Assembly (NCBI GenBank): GCA_001796785.1
Contig: MGNL01000027.1
Span: 1-17,234, forward strand
DNA from: Chloroflexi bacterium RBG_16_51_16
GTDB taxonomy: Bacteria > Chloroflexota > Anaerolineae > Anaerolineales > Villigracilaceae
Direction: 5' to 3'
Length of the DNA: 17,234 nucleotides
Shown here: positions 1 to 5,967 of the stretch, piece after piece
How the letters are laid out: every line of letters begins with the position of its first letter
How positions within the stretch are numbered: the first letter of the stretch is position 1
Made by a program: the position numbers and the translations under genes
The notes under the pieces: generated by a model
The model's input: the letters and a program-made list of their open reading frames with translations, nothing else
The model's database searches: none
What the model was told of the DNA's origin: nothing

Positions 1-81
1 CGTCGTCTTCCCGTGGTCGATGTGTCCCATCGTCCCCACGTTCAAATGCGGCTTGGTTCGATCAAATTTCTGCTTCGCCAT
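1..81 (-). CDS. tuf: Elongation factor Tu, N-terminal 27 residues (truncated by window edge)
   Basis: EF-Tu is the GTPase that carries aminoacyl-tRNA to the ribosome. The reading starts at the ATG at 81 with MAKQKFDRTKPHLNVGTMGH, then IDHGKTT, the universal EF-Tu N-terminus including the first part of the P-loop (GHIDHGKT). An AAGGAG ribosome binding site lies 8 nt upstream. The rest of the gene is beyond position 1. It is the last visible member of a tRNA-Thr/tRNA-Tyr/tRNA-Thr/tuf transcription unit, an arrangement known from E. coli thrU-tyrU-glyT-thrT-tufB, so it is probably cotranscribed with the tRNAs. Identity is near certain. Whether a second tuf copy exists elsewhere cannot be seen. 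Confidence 0.97.
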   Translation of the reverse strand, partial: MAKQKFDRTKPHLNVGTMGHIDHGKTT

Positions 82-127
82 CTCTCGTACTCCTTTTTAT
101 ATAGAAGAAAACTTTTTCAGCAGCTTG

Positions 128-200
128 AGCCCACGATGGGATTTGAACCCATGACCTCACCCTTACCAAGGGTGTGCTCTGCCAACTGAGCTACGTGGGC
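128..200 (-). tRNA. tRNA-Thr (anticodon GGT)
   Basis: The minus strand folds as a standard 73-nt tRNA. The acceptor stem is GCCCACG/CGTGGGC, with a D-arm GCTC/GAGC. The anticodon stem CACCC/GGGTG encloses loop TTGGTAA (anticodon GGT), and the T-arm is ATGGG/CCCAT around TTCAAAT. All stems pair fully. The discriminator is T and CCA is not encoded (TCAA follows). It sits 46 nt upstream of tuf, the position of thrT before tufB in E. coli. Confidence 0.97.
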
Positions 201-248
201 GGGTGGTGCTGCCCTCGAAGCGCCGCCACGACGGCTGTGCTCCAGGAG

Positions 249-331
249 TGGGCGGTGAAGGATTCGAACCTCCGAAGTCTTCTGACAACTGATTTACAGT
301 CAGTCCCCTTTGGCCACTTGGGTAACCGCCC
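249..331 (-). tRNA. tRNA-Tyr (anticodon GTA)
   Basis: An 83-nt class II tRNA. Acceptor stem GGGCGGT/ACCGCCC, anticodon stem ACTGA/TCAGT around loop CTGTAAA (anticodon GTA), a long variable arm as expected for bacterial tRNA-Tyr, and T-arm GGAGG/CCTTC around TTCGAAT. Discriminator A; no encoded CCA (CTCC follows). It is 48 nt upstream of tRNA-Thr(GGT). That short gap has no room for the glycine tRNA found here in E. coli. Confidence 0.97.
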
Positions 332-412
332 GGTTGTTCCAGCTCCAGCGACTGTTCGGAATCCGTCGTTAAATTTCACCGGTCGGAACAGGCCGCCCTC
401 GCCATTAATCTG

Positions 413-465
413 CTGGTCACTTAATCCTTTGACCAAAAGACTAACTGACCAGGGGACTAACTGAC
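413..465. repeat. Dyad and tandem 11-mer in the tRNA-Thr/tRNA-Tyr spacer
   Basis: The 141-bp spacer between tRNA-Thr(TGT) and tRNA-Tyr is three times longer than the next spacer. It holds an imperfect 14-bp inverted repeat (CTGGTCACTTAATC at 413-426 against GACTAACTGACCAG at 439-452, two mismatches). The 11-mer GACTAACTGAC also occurs at both 439-449 and 455-465. A hairpin in the tRNA precursor, perhaps a processing site, is a reasonable guess. No function is shown. Confidence 0.5.
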
Positions 466-472
466 TCACTCG

Positions 473-548
473 TGGAGCCGACGACGAGAATCGAACTCGT
501 AACCGCCCGCTTACAAGGCGGGTGCTCTGCCGATTGAGCTACGTCGGC
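473..548 (-). tRNA. tRNA-Thr (anticodon TGT), CCA encoded
   Basis: A 73-nt tRNA body (476-548) plus an encoded CCA (473-475). Acceptor stem GCCGACG/CGTCGGC, D-arm GCTC/GAGC, anticodon stem CCCGC/GCGGG around CTTGTAA (anticodon TGT), T-arm ACGAG/CTCGT around TTCGATT. Discriminator T. It is the promoter-proximal member of the tRNA-tuf unit and matches thrU of E. coli in anticodon and position. It is the only one of the three tRNAs here whose gene encodes CCA. Confidence 0.97.
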
Positions 549-570
549 GCGGCTCATTTTAAGCAGGCGG

Positions 571-599
571 ATTATACCAAAGGGAGTATGCACCTGCAA
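571..599 (-). promoter_or_regulatory. Promoter of the tRNA-tuf operon
   Basis: On the minus strand TTGCAG (594-599) and TATAAT (571-576) are separated by exactly 17 bp, and TGG before the -10 makes it an extended -10. The predicted start near 564 lies about 16 nt before the first tRNA. This is a near-consensus sigma-70/sigma-A promoter, as expected for stable RNA genes. Confidence 0.85.
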
Positions 600-709
600 G
601 GCTGGGCAATTAAATAGCTCCCGCGCAGCAGGAGCACTTTCAAAAGTTTATCAGCATTCAGGGTACCCGTCAAGCACGGATGCGGAAACCTTCGCACTTC
701 GATCACCGC

Positions 710-738
710 TTGACAATCAAGGAACATTCCATTATTAT
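710..738 (+). promoter_or_regulatory. Promoter of the 78-residue protein gene
   Basis: A consensus -35 TTGACA (710-715) and a -10 TATTAT (733-738) with 17-bp spacing. The predicted transcription start is near 745, inside the palindrome at 741-754, leaving a leader of about 118 nt before the ATG at 863. It diverges from the tRNA-tuf promoter about 110 bp away. GGAAcaTTCC (721-730) sits in the spacer and could be a weak half-site. Confidence 0.8.
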
Positions 739-740
739 TT

Positions 741-754
741 AGAACATATGTTCT
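741..754. promoter_or_regulatory. LexA-like operator (perfect 14-bp palindrome)
   Basis: AGAACATATGTTCT is a perfect palindrome. Its core GAAC-N4-GTTC equals the Gram-positive-type LexA (SOS) box consensus. It starts 2 bp after the -10 hexamer and covers the predicted start site, the usual place for a simple repressor operator. LexA binding is inferred from consensus only; other dimeric repressors also use GAAC/GTTC half-sites. Confidence 0.55.
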
Positions 755-841
755 TATTGATTCCCATGCTAAAAAAGCGGGTTGAATCAACGGTGGGATG
801 GACGACCGGAGATTTTTTCGTCTTTACCGGGTAATCAATAA
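754..841 (+). other. Structured 5' leader of the 78-residue protein gene
   Basis: The leader contains a perfect 9-bp inverted repeat, TTATTGATT (754-762) and AATCAATAA (833-841). It would close a 70-nt loop a few bases before the ribosome binding site. Smaller helices are possible inside, such as GACGA (801-805) with TCGTC (818-822) and the dyad GTTGA-A-TCAAC near 781-791. I do not recognise a known riboswitch class. It may simply be an AT-rich chance pairing. Confidence 0.35.
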
Positions 842-862
842 TTAAGGAAAGGAGTCACTACC

Positions 863-1099
863 ATGAATACAGGAATGCTTTGGTTTGATAACGATCCCTC
901 GGTAACCCTGCCGGTCAAGATCCGCAAGGCAGCAGCTTACTATCAACAGAAATTCGGCCGCTCACCGGATCTCTGCCTGGTTCATCCCGGCTTGATCGGG
1001 AAAAGCGGAGTGAGCTTGATGCTGGAAAAAATAACCGTCCGGGCTTATCGACCTGTGCTGCCGGGTCACTTTTGGATCGGCATGCAGGACCAGAACTAA
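863..1099 (+). CDS. Small protein of unknown function, 78 residues
   Basis: I do not recognise a named family. Several signs support a real gene: a strong AAGGAAAGGAG ribosome binding site 8 nt before the ATG, a consensus promoter upstream at 710-738, and a balanced globular composition. The protein begins MNTGMLWFDND, continues with a basic helix-like stretch (PVKIRKAAAYYQQKFGR, residues 17-33), a PDLCLVHPG segment, and ends in a hydrophobic strand-rich part (VLPGHFWIGM). There is no signal peptide or membrane segment, so it is probably cytosolic. The LexA-like palindrome at its promoter would make it a damage-inducible gene if LexA binds there. The next gene, acpS, is convergent, with about 97 bp between them and no clear terminator. 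Confidence 0.75.
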   Translation: MNTGMLWFDNDPSVTLPVKIRKAAAYYQQKFGRSPDLCLVHPGLIGKSGVSLMLEKITVRAYRPVLPGHFWIGMQDQN

Positions 1100-1196
1100 C
1101 TCATTCCACGGAACAAGTATTCCAGCGCATGGATTGGTGACCTTAAGAAAAACGGATTTCCGGGATGCTCTTGAATCCTCCCCCTCTCAGTATTCT

Positions 1197-1559
1197 TCAG
1201 GCGATCGCAAATACAACTGCGATCGCGTGTTCGTGGGTATGGCTTAGGCTTAACGACCAGGTCGTCAGGCCAAGCTTATTTGACATCGCCTGTGCGGCAC
1301 CGCGCAAGATCAATCTCGGGGCATGGATTTCGTTGCCAAGGATTTCGATCTCCTGCCAGCTGACATCCCCGATCCCGCAGCCCAATGCCTTGGCAGTGGC
1401 TTCCTTGGCAGCATAACGCGCCGCGAGCGACTCCACCCGCCCGGCGCAGGCTTTCAATTCCGCTCCGGTAAATATCCGATTTAAGAACTGATCCCCATGG
1501 CGCGCGATTGCTTCGCGCACCCTTTCAATTTCGATCAGATCGACACCGGAGGCGATCAT
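1197..1559 (-). CDS. acpS: Holo-[acyl-carrier-protein] synthase AcpS
   Basis: Transfers 4'-phosphopantetheine from CoA to the serine of apo-ACP, which activates ACP for fatty acid synthesis; cytosolic. The 120 residues match the normal AcpS length. Visible motifs are the N-terminal GVDLIEIERV with the metal-binding Asp7, FTGAEL, RYAAKEATAKALG with the metal ligand Glu53, and the C-terminal SLSHTHEHAIA. The ATG at 1559 gives the usual N-terminus (MIASGVDL), although no strong ribosome binding site precedes it. It lies 106 bp downstream of the M16 peptidase pair on the same strand and is probably read from their promoter. The 3' end carries two GCGATCGC octamers (1201-1208, 1219-1226) coding the repeated Ala-Ile-Ala. 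Confidence 0.93.
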   Translation of the reverse strand: MIASGVDLIEIERVREAIARHGDQFLNRIFTGAELKACAGRVESLAARYAAKEATAKALGCGIGDVSWQEIEILGNEIHAPRLILRGAAQAMSNKLGLTTWSLSLSHTHEHAIAVVFAIA

Positions 1560-1665
1560 TTCGTAGAAGAAGCCTGCTTGCGGGTTGAAATCATTGGTCC
1601 AAATTTATCAGGTAGGTATCACCAGGTCTTTTTACAAATCCTCTTTGGCAAGCCGCAGAGTATCC

Positions 1666-2976
1666 TCAAGGACCCGCTACAGCTATCGCCAATTTGTCTG
1701 GTGAGATATATTTCTTCGCCACCTTGAGGATCTCGTCCCGGTTAACCGATTTAACCAGGTCGGCATATCTGCGATAATAATCCAGGCCAAGGTCGTACCG
1801 CTCAATATTGATCAAGGCACCTGCGACACCACCGTTCGATTCAAGGGAGAGTGGCAACCGGCCTATGTAATTCGCCTGGTTATCCGCCAGTTCCTCTGCA
1901 GTGACACCCCGTTTAACAAATCGATCAAGCTCCTTCACAATGAGGTCGGTCGCCTTTTTTACGTTGGTGGGATTCACACCGGCATTCACCTCCCACGCGC
2001 CGGGTCCGATTCCCGGGCTTAAACTTGAGTGGGCATAGTACGCCAACCCGGATTTCTCCCGTACGACATCCCCGATACGGCCCATCAATCCAAATTGACC
2101 CAGGATCGAATTCCCCAATGAGGTAGCCATGTATTCCGGGTCCTTGCGTTTCGGACCCACCACCCCGATCACCAGGTCGGATTGCGACTTACCCGCGATC
2201 TTGTAGTGTTCTTGTACGGTTTTGGTTAAAGGTTTATGCGAAGGCAATCCTGGTGGTTCTTGCTGATCAGCGGATTTCCATGCACCCAGGGTTCGTTCGA
2301 CCTCCGCCACGACTTTTGCAGGTTCCACAGCGCCGACAACCGCGATCACCATCCCCTTTGTCCCATAATATCTTCGGTGGAAATCTACCAGGTCATCCCG
2401 TGTGATCGCCTGGATGGTTTCGGGATAACCGTCCCCGGGTCTGGCATAGGGATGTCCGTCAAATATAATTTTATCGAACGTCAGGGAGGCCATATCCCCG
2501 GTATCCTGAGCCCGGATCGCAAGCCCGGTCAGCAGCTGGGCGCGTAACTTCTCAACTTCCGTATCCGGAAAGGTTGGATACTGAAGGATCTCGGCTAACA
2601 GCTCCAGAACCAACCCCAGGTCTTCAACAAGACAGCGACCACCATAACTGGTGGTGTGCGTAAGCGAATCAAATCCGATGCTCGCGCCGACTGATTCAAG
2701 TTCATTATAGATGGCATCAAAACTTCGTTTATGCGTGCCGCGCATCAACGCTGCCGCTGTGAAATCAGATAATCCCAACTTTTCATCAGGATCGGTCAAA
2801 CTTCCCGCGAATAAATAACCATTCACGCTTACCGAGGGGCTGTCGAAGTTAGGGCGGGTGAGGACGATCACTCCATTGGACAGCACTTCACGGTGGATAT
2901 CATCCGGCCCTGGCAGTGAGTTCTTCCGTGCCTTCGCGTTGGATGGAGGAGAAGCTGATTTTTGCCGGGCAGTCAT
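1666..2976 (-). CDS. M16 family peptidase-like subunit without zinc motif
   Basis: A 436-residue M16 (pitrilysin/processing-peptidase) family protein with the usual two half-domains, the C-terminal half including RIGDVVREKSGLAYYAHSSL. Where active members have HxxEH, this one has DFTAA (residues 71-75, after GLS), so all three metal/catalytic positions are lost. Such inactive chains pair with an active M16 subunit, as alpha with beta in mitochondrial processing peptidase. The active partner is directly upstream: its TAA stop and this ATG abut with no intervening base (CTAAATG), so translation is probably coupled. About 20 residues rich in Ser/Lys/Pro precede the fold. The protein ends at VAGP-stop; the +1 frame continues for 13 codons after that point. 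Likely role is forming the closed chamber and binding substrate. Substrate unknown. Confidence 0.9.
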   Translation of the reverse strand: MTARQKSASPPSNAKARKNSLPGPDDIHREVLSNGVIVLTRPNFDSPSVSVNGYLFAGSLTDPDEKLGLSDFTAAALMRGTHKRSFDAIYNELESVGASIGFDSLTHTTSYGGRCLVEDLGLVLELLAEILQYPTFPDTEVEKLRAQLLTGLAIRAQDTGDMASLTFDKIIFDGHPYARPGDGYPETIQAITRDDLVDFHRRYYGTKGMVIAVVGAVEPAKVVAEVERTLGAWKSADQQEPPGLPSHKPLTKTVQEHYKIAGKSQSDLVIGVVGPKRKDPEYMATSLGNSILGQFGLMGRIGDVVREKSGLAYYAHSSLSPGIGPGAWEVNAGVNPTNVKKATDLIVKELDRFVKRGVTAEELADNQANYIGRLPLSLESNGGVAGALINIERYDLGLDYYRRYADLVKSVNRDEILKVAKKYISPDKLAIAVAGP

Positions 2977-4260
2977 TTAGTTCGTTTTCCCTTCGGGCAA
3001 ATAAATTCCAACGACGCGGCTGGAGGATTGAAAGTATTGCCGGGCGACGCGCTGGACATCCCTGGTGGTCACCTTCGCAAGGTTTCTTAGAAACGATTGA
3101 AACCAATGGTAATTTGCGAACATTTCTGCGTAACCGAGCCAAAATCCCTGATTGGTGATATTTTCGCTGCCGTAAGCAAAAATTGCCCGTGCTTGCTTGA
3201 TAGCCCGCGCTACCTCCTGCTCGGAAACCAGCTCATCCTGTACTTTCTGGATTTCATTGTCCAGTGCGGCTAGCGTTTCTTCGGGTTTGCGATTTGGATG
3301 GACCGTGATCGTGAAACTGTACAGGTATGGGTCAACCGTCGCGGCGGCGCCTCCGGAAATGCTGACCGCATATTCCTGGTCGACGAGGGCGCGGTATAAG
3401 CGCGAGGTTTTGTTTGAAATTCCCCCACCAAACATATTCAGATTACTTGGTCCCGCTAACAGAGAATCCAGGACGAATAAATGAAAGAAATCCGGATGGG
3501 AAGCAGGAGGAACGCGATAGACGACCTCCAGGAAGGTTGTTTCTCCCGGTCCTTCAACGGTCAGGCGGATCTCACCGTTCTGTTCCGGTTCAACCCGGGT
3601 CAGTCGTTTTGGAGTATCGCCGGCAGGGATCCGTCCGAACAACCCGCGGACCCGTTTGAGCATGCTCGCGGTTTCGAAATCGCCAGCCACCGCCAGAACT
3701 GCATTGTTGGGCACATAATAAGACCGGTAATGGTTATAAAGGTCCGAGCGATCCATACTGCGCAGATCAGCCATGTCCCCGATGACTTCATGATGGTAGG
3801 GATGCACCCTGAACGCCGCCTGCTGTACCGCTTCACTCAACTTGAAAAGCGGTTCGTTCTCATGTCCTTCCCGCTCGGAAATAATCACAGTGCGCTCTGA
3901 GTTGACCTCTTTTTCGTTGAACGCACTGTTCATCATACGGTCGGATTCGAGCCTCAGCGCCAGGTCGATCTTATCCGCGGGCATCGTCTCGTAATAGGTT
4001 GTCCAATCCAGGTAGGTGAATGCATTCCAGGTGCCGCCGTCCCGGGAAATCGACTTATCCAGGATGCTGGCGGGAAATTTCTTCGTACCCTTGAATTGCA
4101 TATGCTCGGTCCAATGTGAAATACCCGTTTTACCGGTCACCTCGTCCCGCGAGCCAACCCGATACCAAATCCAGGAAGAGATCAACGGCGCGGTATGTAT
4201 TTCCTTCAGCATTACCTTCAAGCCATTGGAGAGAGTCGTTTCTTTAAATCCCTTGATCAT
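2977..4260 (-). CDS. M16 family zinc metallopeptidase, catalytic subunit
   Basis: A 427-residue M16 peptidase with an intact inverted zinc motif HWTEH (His49, Glu52, His53) and the distal zinc ligand Glu129 in SERTVIISEREG, 76 residues after His53 as the family requires. No signal peptide is seen, so it is likely cytosolic. The family cleaves peptides and small unfolded proteins inside a clamshell chamber. The N-terminus (FKETTLSNGLKVMLKE) is the normal start of the fold, supporting the ATG at 4260. There is no ribosome binding site. A strong -10 box ends 9 nt before the ATG, so the mRNA looks leaderless. It is followed without a gap by the inactive M16 partner, and the two probably form a heterodimer. 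acpS lies further downstream. Confidence 0.93.
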   Translation of the reverse strand: MIKGFKETTLSNGLKVMLKEIHTAPLISSWIWYRVGSRDEVTGKTGISHWTEHMQFKGTKKFPASILDKSISRDGGTWNAFTYLDWTTYYETMPADKIDLALRLESDRMMNSAFNEKEVNSERTVIISEREGHENEPLFKLSEAVQQAAFRVHPYHHEVIGDMADLRSMDRSDLYNHYRSYYVPNNAVLAVAGDFETASMLKRVRGLFGRIPAGDTPKRLTRVEPEQNGEIRLTVEGPGETTFLEVVYRVPPASHPDFFHLFVLDSLLAGPSNLNMFGGGISNKTSRLYRALVDQEYAVSISGGAAATVDPYLYSFTITVHPNRKPEETLAALDNEIQKVQDELVSEQEVARAIKQARAIFAYGSENITNQGFWLGYAEMFANYHWFQSFLRNLAKVTTRDVQRVARQYFQSSSRVVGIYLPEGKTN

Positions 4261-4269
4261 AAGGAATGA

Positions 4270-4298
4270 ATTATAGGTGATAAGGGGTAAAGGTACAA
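4270..4298 (-). promoter_or_regulatory. Promoter of the M16 peptidase operon, probably leaderless
   Basis: Minus-strand TTGTAC (4293-4298) and TATAAT (4270-4275) with 17-bp spacing. Only 9 bp separate the -10 from the ATG at 4260, so transcription should start about 2-4 nt before the start codon. No Shine-Dalgarno sequence would then be on the message. Confidence 0.8.
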
Positions 4299-4344
4299 TG
4301 ATCCAGGTGGAATTTCATTAGGTGATGAACAAGGAAGGATTCTG

Positions 4345-4431
4345 ATGATTACAGGAACGCGTGCCTTCGAGGTTTCACTTGATCATTTCCCAGCCTCTCT
4401 TGGAAAACAATTCCCAATCCATGAATATTAA
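4345..4431 (+). CDS. Possible 28-residue small ORF
   Basis: A short frame with an AAGGAAGGA ribosome binding site (4331-4339) 5 nt before its ATG, ending at TAA 4429-4431. The peptide starts MITGTRAFEVSLDHF and ends FPIHEY. It lies in the 341-bp interval between the M16 operon and the divergent reductase gene. No convincing promoter of its own is visible on this strand (only TACAAT at 4294-4299), and I recognise no family. It could be a chance ORF. Confidence 0.2.
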   Translation: MITGTRAFEVSLDHFPASLGKQFPIHEY

Positions 4432-4499
4432 CATAGTTATTCGACCCATTTTCTTTGTAATCGAAGTGATGAAATACACTGGAATTTCAATCCATGAAT
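4415..4499. repeat. 12-bp direct repeat upstream of the reductase gene
   Basis: CAATCCATGAAT occurs at 4415-4426 and again at 4488-4499, 73 bp apart. Both copies lie upstream of the reductase promoter. They could be paired binding sites for an activator or a remnant of local duplication; the flanks do not match. Confidence 0.5.
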
Positions 4500-4513
4500 T
4501 TCGTAAAATGGGT
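4444..4513. repeat. 9-bp inverted repeat upstream of the reductase gene
   Basis: ACCCATTTT (4444-4452) and AAAATGGGT (4505-4513) are perfect inverted copies with 52 bp between them. They lie just upstream of the -35 region of the reductase promoter. A distal regulator site is possible; nothing else is shown. Confidence 0.4.
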
Positions 4514-4527
4514 TTGTGTTCAAACTG

Positions 4528-4559
4528 AAATGCATTGTTCTTGTCCGCACAATGCTTTT
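4528..4559. promoter_or_regulatory. Operator-like dyad, Rex-like spacing, over the reductase promoter
   Basis: GCATTGT (4532-4538), N10, ACAATGC (4549-4555) is a perfect 7-bp inverted repeat. It extends to 10 of 11 pairs with AAA/TTT outside one mismatch. It covers the -35 hexamer. The core TTGT-N10-ACAA has the half-sites and spacing of the redox repressor Rex (TTGTGA-N6-TCACAA). The inner bases match only in part (4 of 6 left, 5 of 6 right). Confidence 0.5.
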
Positions 4560-4569
4560 CCTATATAAT
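4541..4569 (+). promoter_or_regulatory. Promoter of the NADPH reductase gene
   Basis: TTGTCC (4541-4546) and TATAAT (4564-4569) with 17-bp spacing. The predicted start is near 4576, giving a leader of about 26 nt that contains the AAGGAGG ribosome binding site. The dyad at 4528-4559 overlaps it. Confidence 0.8.
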
Positions 4570-4601
4570 CACAGCGTTTTGTAGAGCATCAAGGAGGCTT
4601 C

Positions 4602-5939
4602 GTGTCGATACAAAATTCCTACTTTGTCGCTGTCGTCGGTGCCGGTCCGGCTGGCTTGTTCGGCGCACGTGAGTTGGCAGCCAGGGGTGCGCATGTAACC
4701 ATCTTCAACCGCGATATCAAACCCGGGGGCTTAGCGGAATATGGGATTTACCCTTCCAAACATGTCATGAAAGAGGGATTGCGCAAGCAGTTCCGGAATG
4801 TGCTTGAAAATCCCTCAATTGATTACTACGGCAATATCAACATAGGTTCGGAGGCTGACCTGAGCCTGACCGACCTCCGCTCACTGGGTTATCAAGCTAT
4901 CCTGGTGACCGCTGGTGCGCAGGGTACCAAATGGCTTGGCTTGCCAGGCGAAGACCTGGAAGGTGTATATCATGCCAAGGATGTTGTTTACTTCTACAAC
5001 AACCTACCGCCCTTCAGCCAGCGCAAATTCCGATTCGGTAAACGCTGTGCCATTGTTGGTGCCGGTAATGTCATGGTGGACGTTGCGCGGTACCTCATCC
5101 GTCAGCAGAAAGTGAAAGAGGTCATCGCGGTTGTCCGCCGTGGTCCGGCAGAGGTCAAGTTCGATAAAAAAGAAATGGAATACGTGATCGGCAACCTGGA
5201 TATCGAAGCTTTGGACGCAGAGATCGCGCGGGTGACCCCTGTGATGCAGGCCATCCAGCAGGATCCCCAGGCAGCCCGGGCTGTCATCCTCGAGGCCCTT
5301 CCTAAGGCTATTCCCGTTGTTTCGGATACCAAATTCCTCTTCAGGTTCCTGGCCTCTCCTACTCAAATGGTCGGTGAGAATGGTGCTCTGACAAAACTTG
5401 AGATCGAGGAAAATACCCTGGTGATGAAAGATGGCGAGACCAAAGCCAAAAGCACCGGCGATAAAACCACACTTGATGTAGAAACTGTCATTTTCGCAAT
5501 TGGCGACAAAGTGGATGAAAATGTTGGCTTGCCGGTTGAATGGAATGAATTTGTTAAGAATCCCACCCCCAGATACCCTGTCGAAGGTCTCTCCTTTGAA
5601 GCTTATGACCCGCAAAAAAAACAACCTATACCAGACATCTTCGTTGGCGGCTGGTCCCGCAAGGCCAGTTCCGGTTTGGTTGGTTACGCCCGCAAGGATG
5701 GTACGAATGCATCCAAGGTTGTCTGGGATTACCTGCAAACCCTATCGCCTGCCAGCCTGGAACTTGACCGGATCACGACCAAAATGAAGGGCTTGAACAA
5801 ACCCGTGGTGACCAAGGAAGACATCAGGAAACTTGAAGCGGTCGAGCAGGCTGAAGCCCAGAAACGCGGGCTGGAGGAATTCAAATTCGCTACCAACGAA
5901 GAAATGCTTCAAGCAATGGGATTGCTCGAAACCGTGTAG
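4602..5939 (+). CDS. Adrenodoxin-reductase-type ferredoxin/flavodoxin-NADP+ reductase
   Basis: A 445-residue flavoprotein that should pass electrons between NADPH and a ferredoxin-like partner, with FAD bound; cytosolic. FAD-binding Rossmann motif GAGPAG is at residues 13-18 and the NADP-binding motif GAGNVMVDVA at 153-162. RRGPAEVKF (179-187) corresponds to the RRGPxxAxFT segment of FprA/adrenodoxin reductase. FAIGD is at 299-303, and GGWSRKASSGLVGYARKDG (349-367) to the family's GWxxRGPxGxIGTNxxDA. This order separates it from GltD and thioredoxin reductase. The C-terminal 60 residues are charged and helical. It starts at GTG (4602) with AAGGAGG only 4 nt before it, a short spacing; no better in-frame start is nearby. 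It is monocistronic, with a hairpin right after the stop. The Rex-like dyad suggests NADH-linked control. Confidence 0.82.
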   Translation: MSIQNSYFVAVVGAGPAGLFGARELAARGAHVTIFNRDIKPGGLAEYGIYPSKHVMKEGLRKQFRNVLENPSIDYYGNINIGSEADLSLTDLRSLGYQAILVTAGAQGTKWLGLPGEDLEGVYHAKDVVYFYNNLPPFSQRKFRFGKRCAIVGAGNVMVDVARYLIRQQKVKEVIAVVRRGPAEVKFDKKEMEYVIGNLDIEALDAEIARVTPVMQAIQQDPQAARAVILEALPKAIPVVSDTKFLFRFLASPTQMVGENGALTKLEIEENTLVMKDGETKAKSTGDKTTLDVETVIFAIGDKVDENVGLPVEWNEFVKNPTPRYPVEGLSFEAYDPQKKQPIPDIFVGGWSRKASSGLVGYARKDGTNASKVVWDYLQTLSPASLELDRITTKMKGLNKPVVTKEDIRKLEAVEQAEAQKRGLEEFKFATNEEMLQAMGLLETV

Positions 5940-5967
5940 TCGACCGAACCGAAATTTCTCGCATTTT

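Noticed and set aside
174..469. ORFs of 92-96 codons on both strands over the tRNA region
   Set aside because: They run through tRNA-Tyr and parts of the tRNA-Thr genes; no ribosome binding site and no protein-like pattern.
572..790. 72-codon minus-strand ORF between the divergent promoters
   Set aside because: It covers both promoters and the palindrome, and its 3' end overlaps the -10 of the tRNA operon.
1201..1226. Two GCGATCGC octamers (HIP1-like motif)
   Set aside because: Both fall in the acpS coding sequence and encode Ala-Ile-Ala; two copies alone are not evidence of a HIP1-type repeat system.
5004..5738. 244-codon ORF antisense to the reductase gene
   Set aside because: The plus-strand frame encodes a clear flavoprotein with both Rossmann motifs; the antisense frame is a codon-usage shadow.
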